Virus record (IMG/VR): IMGVR_UViG_3300044619_000813
Location: 1 to 43,767 of that record
Source: a virus
Length of the DNA: 43,767 bases
Direction: 5' to 3' (one strand)
Shown: one piece after another, positions 31,881 to 38,751 of the stretch
Layout of the letters: every line of letters starts with the position of its first letter
Numbering within the stretch: position 1 is the stretch's first letter
Made by a program: the position numbers and the translations under genes
The notes under the pieces: generated by a model
What the model was told of the DNA's origin: nothing
What the model saw: the letters and a program-made list of their open reading frames with translations, nothing else
Databases searched by the model: none

Positions 31881-32866
31881 TATAGTCCTTTTAGTATCTT
31901 GTATCGTGTTTGATTAAGTAAGTCTATGTGTAACACCTCATTAAGATACTTCCTTCCTTCCTTAACGAGAGATAGCTTATTAATGTTGCCAGCTATAATA
32001 GCTAATACAAGGTCAAAGAACTGGTGAGGTGTATCATAACACATAACACCAGGTATATTAAACTCCTTAAAATATACATCTGCTAACACTGGCATACCAT
32101 TGGCTAAACATTCAATAGCAAAGATATTAGACTTACCTTCATTAAACTCATTCCTTACCAATGGATAGTACCCATAGTCACCTTCTATTCTTTGCATAAA
32201 TGTAAAGTAAATAAACATACTATTCCATTCCACAAAGTTAGCCTTCTTACTAAAGTCATACATCATAAACTTAGGCATACCGAAGAAAGTAAATTCAGTA
32301 TCTAACTCCATCGCCTTGTTGAGTTGCTCCTTTATGGTATGTAAATCTGCAAAGTGCGTACTACCACCACGCCAAACAAACCTTGGAGGATTGTGCTGCT
32401 CTTCTACCTTTGTCATGGGTAGGTCAGTAGGTGACCATCCATTGGGAATAACAAACATAGGCTTATCATGGCTCAAAGGTTTATATAAGTCATATAGCTT
32501 TTGAGTAGATACTATAATGACATCGGCAAATAAGAATGTGTCTTGTATTTGCTTTTGCACCTGTGGATTGCTAAAATAAGTTGATGCAGGATTATCTTCC
32601 GGAACATTTAATAAATGATCGTCAAAGTCGATTATCACAGCCTTTCCCATTCGCTTTGCATCTGCCATGATTCCCAATGAAGCAGTTGAATTAGGACGCT
32701 GAATAATTACTATATCAGTATTATAGATGTCATACCACAATGCCTTTTCTTGGCTACAGATAATTAACTCAAATTTCTTTTGCAATGCAAGACGAGAGAA
32801 AGGGCCTATCGTCCTGTAGTAATCAGTCGCTTGACTCTTAGAAGAGGTAAATATAGTAGCCTTCAT
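31880..32866 (-). CDS. glycosyltransferase (GT4-like, GT-B fold)
   Basis: 328 aa with a GT-B layout: ATIFTSSKSQATDYYRTIGP at the N-terminus, KAVIIDFDDHLLNVP, DVIIVSTQKLYDLY and MFVIPNGWSP marking the inter-domain region. The C-terminal domain has RFVWRGGSTHFADL, a YYPLVRNEFNEGKSNIFAIE acceptor/donor loop (E..KSN..AIE as in GT4 E-x7-E regions) and CLANGMPVLA. It could glycosylate virion proteins, phage DNA or the host surface; the target is unknown. It is the second gene of the late operon and follows a 54-aa gene with ATGA overlap. Confidence 0.75.
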   Translation of the reverse strand: MKATIFTSSKSQATDYYRTIGPFSRLALQKKFELIICSQEKALWYDIYNTDIVIIQRPNSTASLGIMADAKRMGKAVIIDFDDHLLNVPEDNPASTYFSNPQVQKQIQDTFLFADVIIVSTQKLYDLYKPLSHDKPMFVIPNGWSPTDLPMTKVEEQHNPPRFVWRGGSTHFADLHTIKEQLNKAMELDTEFTFFGMPKFMMYDFSKKANFVEWNSMFIYFTFMQRIEGDYGYYPLVRNEFNEGKSNIFAIECLANGMPVLADVYFKEFNIPGVMCYDTPHQFFDLVLAIIAGNINKLSLVKEGRKYLNEVLHIDLLNQTRYKILKGL

Positions 32867-33027
32867 TTATTGTTTTTTTGCCAATCTGCACATAAATAAT
32901 TAATAATCTCAACCAGTGGCATCTTCTTTCCAGTCTTTGCCGATAGCTTAATCTGTGTAGTAATAAGCATCCTGTGACTATCCTCATCTAACAACACGCT
33001 TTTCTTTTTTTTCGTTAGTACATCCAT
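32863..33027 (-). CDS. small ribbon-helix-helix-like protein, 54 aa
   Basis: A frame from ATG 33027 to TGA 32863-32865, overlapping the glycosyltransferase start by ATGA. It begins DVLTKKKKSVLLDEDSHRML, then ITTQIKLSAKTGKKMPLVEI and INYLCADWQ. A basic start, a short strand (SVLLDE) and two helices resemble ribbon-helix-helix DNA binders. As the first gene after the late promoter at 33046 it could autoregulate the divergent promoter; this is inference. Confidence 0.6.
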   Translation of the reverse strand: MDVLTKKKKSVLLDEDSHRMLITTQIKLSAKTGKKMPLVEIINYLCADWQKNNK

Positions 33028-33040
33028 TTTTTTATATTAT

Positions 33041-33073
33041 TTATGCAAAGTTATACAATTTTATATATATTTG
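33041..33073 (+). promoter_or_regulatory. ssb promoter (rightward), TTATG-N20-TATATTTG
   Basis: TTATG at 33041-33045, a 20-bp spacer and TATATTTG at 33066-33073, 17 bp before the ssb ATG. It overlaps the leftward promoter almost completely; the two share the palindrome TTTGCAAA (33070-33077). Confidence 0.65.
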
Positions 33074-33077
33074 CAAA
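33046..33077 (-). promoter_or_regulatory. late promoter (leftward), TTTG-N20-TAACTTTG
   Basis: On the minus strand TTTG (33077-33074), a 20-bp spacer and TAACTTTG (33053-33046) match the Bacteroidota -33/-7 consensus exactly. It lies about 20 bp before the 54-aa gene start and is the only strong leftward promoter seen at the head of the late operon. Confidence 0.7.
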
Positions 33078-33089
33078 TAAAAAATAATT

Positions 33090-33485
33090 ATGATAAAATT
33101 AATAGTTTCTGGACGCGTTGGACAAGACGCAGAATTAAAGACAGTAGGAGATACAACTGTATGCTCTTTTTCTATTGCACACACCGAAAAGGTCTATGGC
33201 CCAAACCCATCGGAGAAAGTTGTATGGATTACTTGCTCAATCTGGGGTGAACGTGGCGTTAAACTTGCGCCTCACATTGTCAAAGGTACATTTGTGGTCG
33301 TGGAAGGATCAGGCGGCGTGAATGCGTATATGAAAAACGGGGAAGCGGCGGCGGTTATTCGTTGTATGGTAAATTCCCTTGAATTTGGAGGCAAGCCAAC
33401 GGCAGCAGGTATTCCTACGTCTATTGTAGAAAAAAACCTTGGCGGTGTAACTTTTGAAGGTGTAGATGGAGATTTGCCATTTTAA
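33090..33485 (+). CDS. ssb: single-stranded DNA-binding protein
   Basis: 131 aa. OB-fold pattern of SSB: IKLIVSGRVGQDAELKTVGD, TTVCSFSIAHTEK, EKVVWITCSIWGERGVKLAP, HIVKGTFVVVEGSGGVNAYM. The C-terminus ends in GDLPF, the acidic tip that docks partner proteins. It coats single-stranded DNA during phage replication and recombination. It is the first gene of the rightward transcript from the divergent promoter and is separated from the other replication genes by the second rightward block. Confidence 0.92.
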   Translation: MIKLIVSGRVGQDAELKTVGDTTVCSFSIAHTEKVYGPNPSEKVVWITCSIWGERGVKLAPHIVKGTFVVVEGSGGVNAYMKNGEAAAVIRCMVNSLEFGGKPTAAGIPTSIVEKNLGGVTFEGVDGDLPF

Positions 33486-33508
33486 ACAACATTTATAAAC
33501 CAATTTGT

Positions 33509-34270
33509 ATGAACAAACAAACAAAAATTAAAGGCTATATGCTTTTAATCCTCGTTATCTCCTCGCTGTTTATCTCCTTTTCCGGCAAAGGTACTTATGC
33601 CAAAAGCAAGGACAAGGCACCTAATCCTGCTAAAGAATATCCACAAGATAATCTTATGATTATTGACATGAAGAATCTGCCAGGAACACAAATTAAAAAC
33701 ATGGGCAAAGATGAATTGCAGGACTTTTTAGAAGGACAAGGCTTTAGGAGATTAAAGAATAAAAGTCTGGTAGATTTAAGACGTATATGGTTAGGCTTTA
33801 TGTATGAAGATTTCTTTTACACTATGCACAAGAAAACTGATCTTCCTATCTCTGTAATCTATGCTTTCTTTATCATTGAGGCAACTAATGCCGGAATAGA
33901 AAGTAAGTTGATGGCAAAAGCATTAAACCCTGGAGGAATAAAATACAGAGGCACCGGTAAGAAAATTAATGCTATGGATGACTGCTATAAGAATGGTAAA
34001 AAGATACCTTGCGCCTTCCAGGCTTTCTCTTCTTACAATGCCATGGTGCAAGGCTGGGCAGATGTTTTAAACTTACCGAGATACAAGAATTGCAAAAGGT
34101 ATATGTTTGCTAAGTATAATAGAGGCATGAGTGCTAAAAACATTGTAGATGCTACTTGTAAATGTTTTTACAAAAGCGGCTACCATACAAGTAATCTTTG
34201 GAAAGTAAGAAGTAATTTATCAACAGAATACTGGACAGTAAAAGCCAGTTTTCCCGAAATGGAATATTAA
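33509..34270 (+). CDS. exported glucosaminidase-like protein (GH73-like)
   Basis: 253 aa. Residues 7-26 are a hydrophobic signal/anchor (KGYMLLILVISSLFISFSG). The catalytic region resembles GH73: PISVIYAFFIIEATNAGIES with E124 as candidate acid, ALNPGGIKYRG in place of the NNLFGIK block, and CAFQAFSSYNAMVQGWADVL before the Tyr-rich part. Such enzymes cut peptidoglycan glycan strands. Unusually it is in the ssb transcript and not the late operon, so it may act early (for example against superinfection or to modify the envelope) or be a virion enzyme; both are inference. Confidence 0.65.
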   Translation: MNKQTKIKGYMLLILVISSLFISFSGKGTYAKSKDKAPNPAKEYPQDNLMIIDMKNLPGTQIKNMGKDELQDFLEGQGFRRLKNKSLVDLRRIWLGFMYEDFFYTMHKKTDLPISVIYAFFIIEATNAGIESKLMAKALNPGGIKYRGTGKKINAMDDCYKNGKKIPCAFQAFSSYNAMVQGWADVLNLPRYKNCKRYMFAKYNRGMSAKNIVDATCKCFYKSGYHTSNLWKVRSNLSTEYWTVKASFPEMEY

Positions 34271-34271
34271 A

Positions 34272-34988
34272 ATGAAATGGATAGATAATTTATCACACAA
34301 ATATTATGATAGCTGTTTATTAATAGGCAGCGGAGCATCATTAGATTATTTACCATATGCAGATATATGTAATAGGTTTTGGATTGACGACTTAATTATT
34401 TGTGTAGGTGATATGTGGAAAGATGATAAAATAAAATTTGATTATTGTATAAATCACCATACAGTAAAAGATTTACCAGAAGGATATTTACAATTATGGC
34501 AAGAAGAGATTTACAGACATCCTAACAAACACATATTGCCAGAGTTTGACTGCAACGATGAAAGAAGAGGTGTAACACAAATGGAAGGAGATTTTTACAA
34601 GTACAAAGGTATGCCAGTATGTGAATCTACAAAAGTCTATGTTAAGCCGATTGTAGAAAAAATACCTAATACTTTATTTGTTGGAGGTACAATTTTGTTT
34701 GATGCTATTGGACTTGGTTTGCATTTAGGTATTAAAAAATTCTATTTAATGGGATTTGATGGAGGTCAATTTCAAGGTCATTCTTATTATAGTAAATATA
34801 GAGAATTATGGCCAGAGGATTCTTATTTTGTTACTGGGCACTCTATTCGCACGATGAACAGTTTTAAATCATTACAGGAGTTTTTAAAACCAAGAGGGAT
34901 TACTTTCACACATATTTCTGCAAGGTATGGATCAAGTGATTTAACATATAGCAATTATGAAGGTAATGATTATTCTATTGTATTATAA
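34272..34988 (+). CDS. DUF115 / MptE-like protein, possible sugar-nucleotide enzyme
   Basis: 238 aa. The N-terminus CLLIGSGASLDYLPYAD is a nucleotide-binding-like GxGxSL loop, and ADICNRFWIDDLIICVGDMW, VGGTILFDAIGLGLHLGIKK and FYLMGFDGG follow the DUF115-type pattern. These proteins are related in layout to sialyltransferase-like GT42 and 6-hydroxymethylpterin pyrophosphokinase enzymes. With a glycosyltransferase about 1.4 kb away it may belong to a surface- or virion-glycan pathway. It is AT-rich and starts 1 bp after the previous stop. The assignment is tentative. Confidence 0.5.
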   Translation: MKWIDNLSHKYYDSCLLIGSGASLDYLPYADICNRFWIDDLIICVGDMWKDDKIKFDYCINHHTVKDLPEGYLQLWQEEIYRHPNKHILPEFDCNDERRGVTQMEGDFYKYKGMPVCESTKVYVKPIVEKIPNTLFVGGTILFDAIGLGLHLGIKKFYLMGFDGGQFQGHSYYSKYRELWPEDSYFVTGHSIRTMNSFKSLQEFLKPRGITFTHISARYGSSDLTYSNYEGNDYSIVL

Positions 34989-34997
34989 TTCCTAATC

Positions 34998-35687
34998 ATG
35001 GGCAAGATTATAAAAAAAAGTGTTAAGATTCGTTACAGAGATGATGAAATAGACTTTCTTAAAACTTATTACCCATACATTCACAATGAAGATTTATCTT
35101 TACTGATGGGCAGAACATCTGTATCCATTGGAGTAGCAGCCAGTAAACTTGGTATTAAGAAGTGTAAAGGATTTTTATCTTTAAATATGCGTCGTGCATC
35201 TGGAATAGGTAGAATAAAATCACCTTTTAGAAACACTTGCTTTAAAAAAGGCTTTACCCCTTGGAACAAAGGCAAACAATTAAGCCCAGAGCATAGAGCA
35301 AAGTTAGTAGAATCCAGTTATGTAAAAGGTAATATTCCTTACAACTATAAACCTATTGGCTCAATTAGAAAGATAGTTGAGTATGTAGAAATTAAAGTAG
35401 ATCACGGCAGATGGATTTCTTTAAGTAGGCACACCTGGGAACAAGTACACGGACCAGTGCCCAAAGGCTACGTTGTTTTCCGCATGGATGGGAATATAGA
35501 TAATAATAACCTTGACAACCTCTGCCTTATGTCACGGGGAGAACTGGCAGTGCTTAACCGATGGATAAGCCGTGTGCCGCCAGAGTTGAGAGAAGTGCAG
35601 CAATTAGTAAACCAAATTAAAAGAATAGCAAATGAGACTAACAAAAGACGAAGCTCGAATATTAGCGGAAGCAATGGCGGAGTATAA
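34998..35687 (+). CDS. HNH endonuclease with N-terminal helix-turn-helix (homing-type)
   Basis: 229 aa. Residues 12-50 look like a DNA-binding segment (RDDEIDFLKTYYPYIHNEDL, TSVSIGVAASKLGIKK). The middle resembles NUMOD-like repeats (RASGIGRIKSPFRNTC, TPWNKGKQLSPEHRAKL). The HNH_3-type core is SRHTWEQVHGPVPKGYVVF, RMDGNIDNNNLDNLCLMS. The usual second His before DGN (HxDGN) is RMDGN here, so activity is uncertain. A diverged allele supplies the C-terminus at 2-145. A free-standing homing endonuclease next to the exchanged region could promote allele replacement. Confidence 0.75.
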   Translation: MGKIIKKSVKIRYRDDEIDFLKTYYPYIHNEDLSLLMGRTSVSIGVAASKLGIKKCKGFLSLNMRRASGIGRIKSPFRNTCFKKGFTPWNKGKQLSPEHRAKLVESSYVKGNIPYNYKPIGSIRKIVEYVEIKVDHGRWISLSRHTWEQVHGPVPKGYVVFRMDGNIDNNNLDNLCLMSRGELAVLNRWISRVPPELREVQQLVNQIKRIANETNKRRSSNISGSNGGV

Positions 35688-35847
35688 GTACAAAGTAGTA
35701 GAAAATCCTTATTATAAAGAATTAGGAGTGTTTGACAAACTATTTGATTTGCAATACAAATTAGAAATGTTTGGCGATGATAAACGCAGAAATGGTAGAA
35801 CAACCCAAGATAATTTTAACGACTTAATTAAAAGATTAACAAAATGA
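35632..35847 (+). CDS. hypothetical protein, 71 aa (version B only)
   Basis: Begins inside the end of the HNH gene (56-bp overlap in another frame) and overlaps the next start by ATGA. It is helical and charged (TKDEARILAEAMAEYKYKVV, FDKLFDLQYKLEMFGDDKRR). No domain was recognised. The version A allele lacks it: there the HNH stop directly overlaps the 77-aa gene. Confidence 0.65.
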   Translation: MRLTKDEARILAEAMAEYKYKVVENPYYKELGVFDKLFDLQYKLEMFGDDKRRNGRTTQDNFNDLIKRLTK

Positions 35848-36077
35848 AGAACAAAATCAGCGACCTCCGCAACCACCTCTTTTCCGTTCTTGAAGAACTG
35901 ACCGATCCCGACTCCACCTACGACATTGCCAAAGCCAAGGTTGTGGCAGATGTTGCACAAGTTATTATTAACAGTGCCAGTGTTGAAAACCAGTATCTAA
36001 AGATAGTGGGAGGTAGTCATGGCAGTGGATTTATAGAGGATAAGAATGAGGTGAAACAAATAGTCGAAAAGAATTAG
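35844..36077 (+). CDS. conserved phage protein of unknown function, 77 aa (allele B)
   Basis: Allele of the gene at 142-375. The proteins differ at only a few positions (for example EDKNEVKQIVEKN at the end), while the DNA has many silent differences (aaaattagtgattta versus aaaatcagcgacctc). This shows purifying selection on the protein and real strain divergence, not an assembly copy. It marks the point where versions A and B part. Confidence 0.8.
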   Translation: MKNKISDLRNHLFSVLEELTDPDSTYDIAKAKVVADVAQVIINSASVENQYLKIVGGSHGSGFIEDKNEVKQIVEKN

Positions 36078-36113
36078 ACATTTATTAGACATTTATTAGA
36101 CATTTTTTAGACA
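36074..36113 (+). repeat. four TTAGACA iterons at exact 11-bp spacing
   Basis: TTAGACA occurs at 36074, 36085, 36096 and 36107, within a TTAGACATTTA unit. The array starts at the end of the 77-aa gene and ends 8 bp before the -7 box at 36121, so it covers the upstream promoter region. Spacing of one helical turn puts all four on one DNA face. Version A has no array; a single TTAGACATTT is at 5640 and 42686. Confidence 0.75.
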
Positions 36114-36120
36114 TTAATTG

Positions 36121-36128
36121 TATATTTA
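36121..36128 (+). promoter_or_regulatory. -7 promoter element of small RNA B
   Basis: TATATTTA, as at the version A RNA and the promoter at 3287, preceded by TTG as in the shared TTGTATATTT half of the early operator. The predicted start is near 36133, at the first strand of hairpin P1. The four 11-bp iterons lie immediately upstream. Confidence 0.55.
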
Positions 36129-36130
36129 CG

Positions 36131-36231
36131 CATTCCTTCCGACAGAGTGATAGCTATCGCAAGGAACAGAGGCAATCCGCATTGTTTCACATGAGTCAAG
36201 TAGTCTATCACCTGCTTGACTCTTTTTTTTT
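36131..36231 (+). ncRNA. structured small RNA / leader, version B
   Basis: Three hairpins in the same order as the RNA at 396-498. P1 pairs 36133-36138 (TTCCTT) with 36161-36166 (AAGGAA) and spans 34 nt as in A. P2 pairs 36169-36176 with 36181-36188. P3 pairs 36193-36203 with 36212-36222 (11 bp, one G-U, 8-nt loop), followed by a T run. Within P1, GTGATAG (36147-36153) is the perfect complement of CTATCAC (36205-36211), the last seven nt of the P3 loop. Sequence is unlike A but the pairing is kept. The next start codon is 13 nt downstream. Confidence 0.75.
36193..36231 (+). terminator. intrinsic terminator, P3 of small RNA B
   Basis: GAGTCAAGTAG pairs with CTGCTTGACTC across the loop TCTATCAC and is followed by a run of T's starting at 36223. 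Stem length and loop length equal those of the version A terminator although the bases differ. Confidence 0.85.
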
Positions 36232-36243
36232 GTAAAAAAAATC

Positions 36244-37122
36244 ATGGATATATTAAACATTGAAGAATCGCATGAACTTGAAAGATGCGAGGTTGTAATT
36301 AAGCAAGGCTTAAATACATTTATTGAGGTTGGAGAAGCCTTATTTCTTATTCGAGATAAAAGATTATATCGAAGGGAATTTAAAACTTTTGAAGATTATT
36401 GCCAACAAAAATGGTCAATGCCACGTCGTCATGTAAATAGAATGATTGCAGCTTCTGAAACAATTATTAATTTGGGACCAATTGGTCCCATTTTACCAGA
36501 ATCAGAAAGTCAGGTAAGACCATTGGTAGGACTTGAAAAGGATGTACAAATAGCTGTATGGAATGATGTTGTACACGAAAGTATAATTGATAATAAAAAG
36601 ATAACTGCAAAGATGGTAGAACAAAAAGCAGAACAATACAAAGAGATTAATGAAATTATTAGTGGTGCAGAAAAATATCCAATGTTTGCAATCAGTACAC
36701 CAGAGGAATTATTAAAGAAAGCTAAAGAAGTAGCGAAGGAAAGAGCCGAAGTAAAGAGACAAATTATTGACCAAAAAGGTAGTACAGAGGTTATACCCTT
36801 AGAAGATTTAGAACTTATTAATAGAATGAAAAATAGTGAAACGGTTGTTTTAAACATGAACACAAATTTTCACGCTATGAAATGGGCAAAGGATAATAAT
36901 AGATTTCAACAAATAGATAGATGGAGTGACTGGGGAAATCCATTTTTAATTGGAGGTGATGGTAATCGTGATAACGTTTGTGAATCTTTCAAAGTATATT
37001 TTAATTTAAAATTAGAATTGAATCAAAAAGTAAAACAATTAAAAGGTAAGGCATTAGGCTGTCATTGTTACCCTTTACGTTGCCATGGTGACCACTTAAA
37101 AAAGTTGGCAGATGGAAACTAA
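36244..37122 (+). CDS. ParB-like N-terminal domain fused to DUF4326
   Basis: 292 aa. Residues 15-125 follow a phage ParB/DUF3102-like helical pattern (EVGEALFLIRDKRLYRREFK, TFEDYCQQKW, RRHVNRMIAASETI, LPESESQVRPLVGLE, KKITAKMVEQKA). Residues 130-195 are a charged linker helix. Residues 199-290 are DUF4326: VVLNMNTNFH, RWSDWGNPFLIGGDG, and KALGCHCYPLRCHGDHL. Conserved WGNPF, GC-C and CHGD residues suggest an enzymatic or metal-binding site in the DUF4326 part; its reaction is not established to my knowledge. It is AT-rich cargo replacing the GIY-YIG gene of version A and overlaps the next gene by 11 bp. Confidence 0.7.
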   Translation: MDILNIEESHELERCEVVIKQGLNTFIEVGEALFLIRDKRLYRREFKTFEDYCQQKWSMPRRHVNRMIAASETIINLGPIGPILPESESQVRPLVGLEKDVQIAVWNDVVHESIIDNKKITAKMVEQKAEQYKEINEIISGAEKYPMFAISTPEELLKKAKEVAKERAEVKRQIIDQKGSTEVIPLEDLELINRMKNSETVVLNMNTNFHAMKWAKDNNRFQQIDRWSDWGNPFLIGGDGNRDNVCESFKVYFNLKLELNQKVKQLKGKALGCHCYPLRCHGDHLKKLADGN

Positions 37123-37822
37123 TATAGATTTTCTTTGTCTTGGTCAAACAGTACCAGAGGAAAGTAAAAAGTACGGCTTAAGAGTTTGTACTGCTGGATG
37201 GGATATAAAAAATGAATGTTTAGTCAGAATATATCCATTAGGAGTAAATAAAGACCATCATTTTAAAAGATGGCATATTTACAAAGACCTTCCTGTAAGA
37301 AATAATCCTAAAGATAGCAGAAAGGAAAGTTGGAGATTAAATATTGACATTACAGAATTAAGCAGTATTGTATGTAAAAAATACGATGCAAATAAATTTG
37401 ATGCATTAAAAATGATGTTTGATTTATATGGCTCAAAAGATATTATAACACTAAACGAAACAAGAAAAAGTTTAGCTATTATTAACATGGTAAAGCCACA
37501 AGGATATTTTGAAAATAAAAGTAAAATTATTCAAAATGTAAATCAGCTATCAATGTTTGAAGACCTTAATTGTAATAATATGTTAGGGAAAAATGGATTT
37601 GATTATTTGCCAAGAATAGAATTTAAGGATGAACTTAATAAGCCTCATAAATTAATGTTTAATTCATGGGATGCTTATATGCACCAAATTAATTTAGCAC
37701 CTAAGTATGGCAAAGATAATTTATGGAATCAATTAAAATTAAGTCCAAAAGACAATAAATTAGCTTTAATTGGTAACATGAATCATCAAAGAAATGCTTG
37801 GTTAATAATTTCAACTTTTTAA
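37112..37822 (+). CDS. hypothetical protein partnered with DUF4326, 236 aa
   Basis: No domain was recognised. Visible features are an N-terminal beta region (METNIDFLCLGQTVPEESKK, GLRVCTAGWD, CLVRIYPLGV), HHFKRWHIYKDLPVRNNPKD with many basic residues, RKESWRLNIDIT and a C-terminal LALIGNMNHQRNAWLIISTF. The Arg/Trp/His-rich conserved-looking motifs suggest nucleic acid binding or an enzyme. The 11-bp overlap with the DUF4326 gene suggests the two proteins act together. It is present only in version B. Confidence 0.6.
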   Translation: METNIDFLCLGQTVPEESKKYGLRVCTAGWDIKNECLVRIYPLGVNKDHHFKRWHIYKDLPVRNNPKDSRKESWRLNIDITELSSIVCKKYDANKFDALKMMFDLYGSKDIITLNETRKSLAIINMVKPQGYFENKSKIIQNVNQLSMFEDLNCNNMLGKNGFDYLPRIEFKDELNKPHKLMFNSWDAYMHQINLAPKYGKDNLWNQLKLSPKDNKLALIGNMNHQRNAWLIISTF

Positions 37823-37823
37823 T

Positions 37824-38735
37824 ATGAATAAGGTAAACAACAAAATAAAGGAAAACTTTACAACTATTCCTAATAGCGTTATAAGGAATAAGGCACTTTC
37901 CGACCGCGCCCGATTCCTTTTTTGTTACATGGCATCCATGCCCAATGATTGGCAGTTTTACCAATCTGCGATGGCAAAGGAACTGGGCTACACAAAGGAT
38001 ACCCTTAGAAAGTACATGGAGGAGTTATTGTCAACTGGATACTTAATAAGGGAACAAAGAAGGGAAAAAGGTAAGTTTGATTCCTACGATTATACCATTA
38101 ATTTTTCACCGTGTATGGAAAATACCGACACGGTAAAAAACGGCAGCGGAAAAATACCGAATCGGGAAAAGTCGACAGTAACAAATAAAGACCTTGAACA
38201 AAGAAAGAATAATACAAATAAAGACTTTAACAAAGGTTGTGAATTTGAAAATCCACTCCCAAAAACAAAAATTAAAAATCCTTTCTCTCGCCAGGCTTAC
38301 CATGATTCTCTGAACACTGACTCTGACCCAAAAGAAAGTTGCGCTAAAGAAAAGGTAAAGGAGCGCGAGCCTTCGGAAACCTACCTCTGCTTCTCCGCCT
38401 TTGCCTCCACCTATGAACGGCTTGCCGGTGTTACCTATCCTTCCGACAAGAATAATTATATCATGACAGCTAAGGATGGTGCAAACTGCAAAAAGTTAGT
38501 AAGTTGGCTAAAGAAAGTAAGTGCAAGTGAGCAGGCACCAGACGAAATGGTGACAATGTTTACCACTGCTGCATGGCAAATCAGCGACAAATGGCTTAAA
38601 GCTAACTTTACTATTAGCAATATCTACTCACAGGCAAATAACATTTATACTAAATTTATGTATTCCAACCCTGCCGCACAGGAGAAGCGGAGGCAGGAGG
38701 AAATTGAAAGACTTGTAAATGAATTTGAAGGATAA
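37824..38735 (+). CDS. replication initiator (lambda O-like), version B
   Basis: 303 aa. Residues 10-90 are a clear HTH_36-like winged helix (FTTIPNSVIRNKALSDRARF, FQSAMAKELGY-like block at 50-60, DTLRKYMEELLSTGYLIRE). The linker (about 95-136) is encoded by DNA with four 16-bp iterons. Residues 137-303 are almost the same as in the version A initiator (YLCFSAFASTYERLAGVTYP, ISDKWLKANFTISNIYSQAN). The N-terminal domain and the origin repeats have been exchanged together while the partner-binding C-terminus is kept. The role is inferred from architecture and the lambda O parallel. Confidence 0.7.
   Translation: MNKVNNKIKENFTTIPNSVIRNKALSDRARFLFCYMASMPNDWQFYQSAMAKELGYTKDTLRKYMEELLSTGYLIREQRREKGKFDSYDYTINFSPCMENTDTVKNGSGKIPNREKSTVTNKDLEQRKNNTNKDFNKGCEFENPLPKTKIKNPFSRQAYHDSLNTDSDPKESCAKEKVKEREPSETYLCFSAFASTYERLAGVTYPSDKNNYIMTAKDGANCKKLVSWLKKVSASEQAPDEMVTMFTTAAWQISDKWLKANFTISNIYSQANNIYTKFMYSNPAAQEKRRQEEIERLVNEFEG
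38116..38178 (+). repeat. origin iterons, version B: four repeats of about 16 bp
   Basis: TGGAAAATACCGACA (38116), CGGTAAAAAACGGCAG (38131), CGGAAAAATACCGAAT (38147) and CGGGAAAAGTCGACAG (38163) line up at 15-16 bp spacing with a consensus near CGGnAAAAnnCCGACA. Their position in the linker-coding part equals that of the version A iterons, but sequence and spacing differ. Confidence 0.6.
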
Positions 38736-38751
38736 TTATAAAATAAAAAAA

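Noticed and set aside
36074-36113. CRISPR-like array
   Set aside because: The repeats are 11 bp with no spacers, and no cas gene is present; an operator or iteron array is the better description. The RecB-like nuclease at 4290 lacks the cysteines of Cas4.
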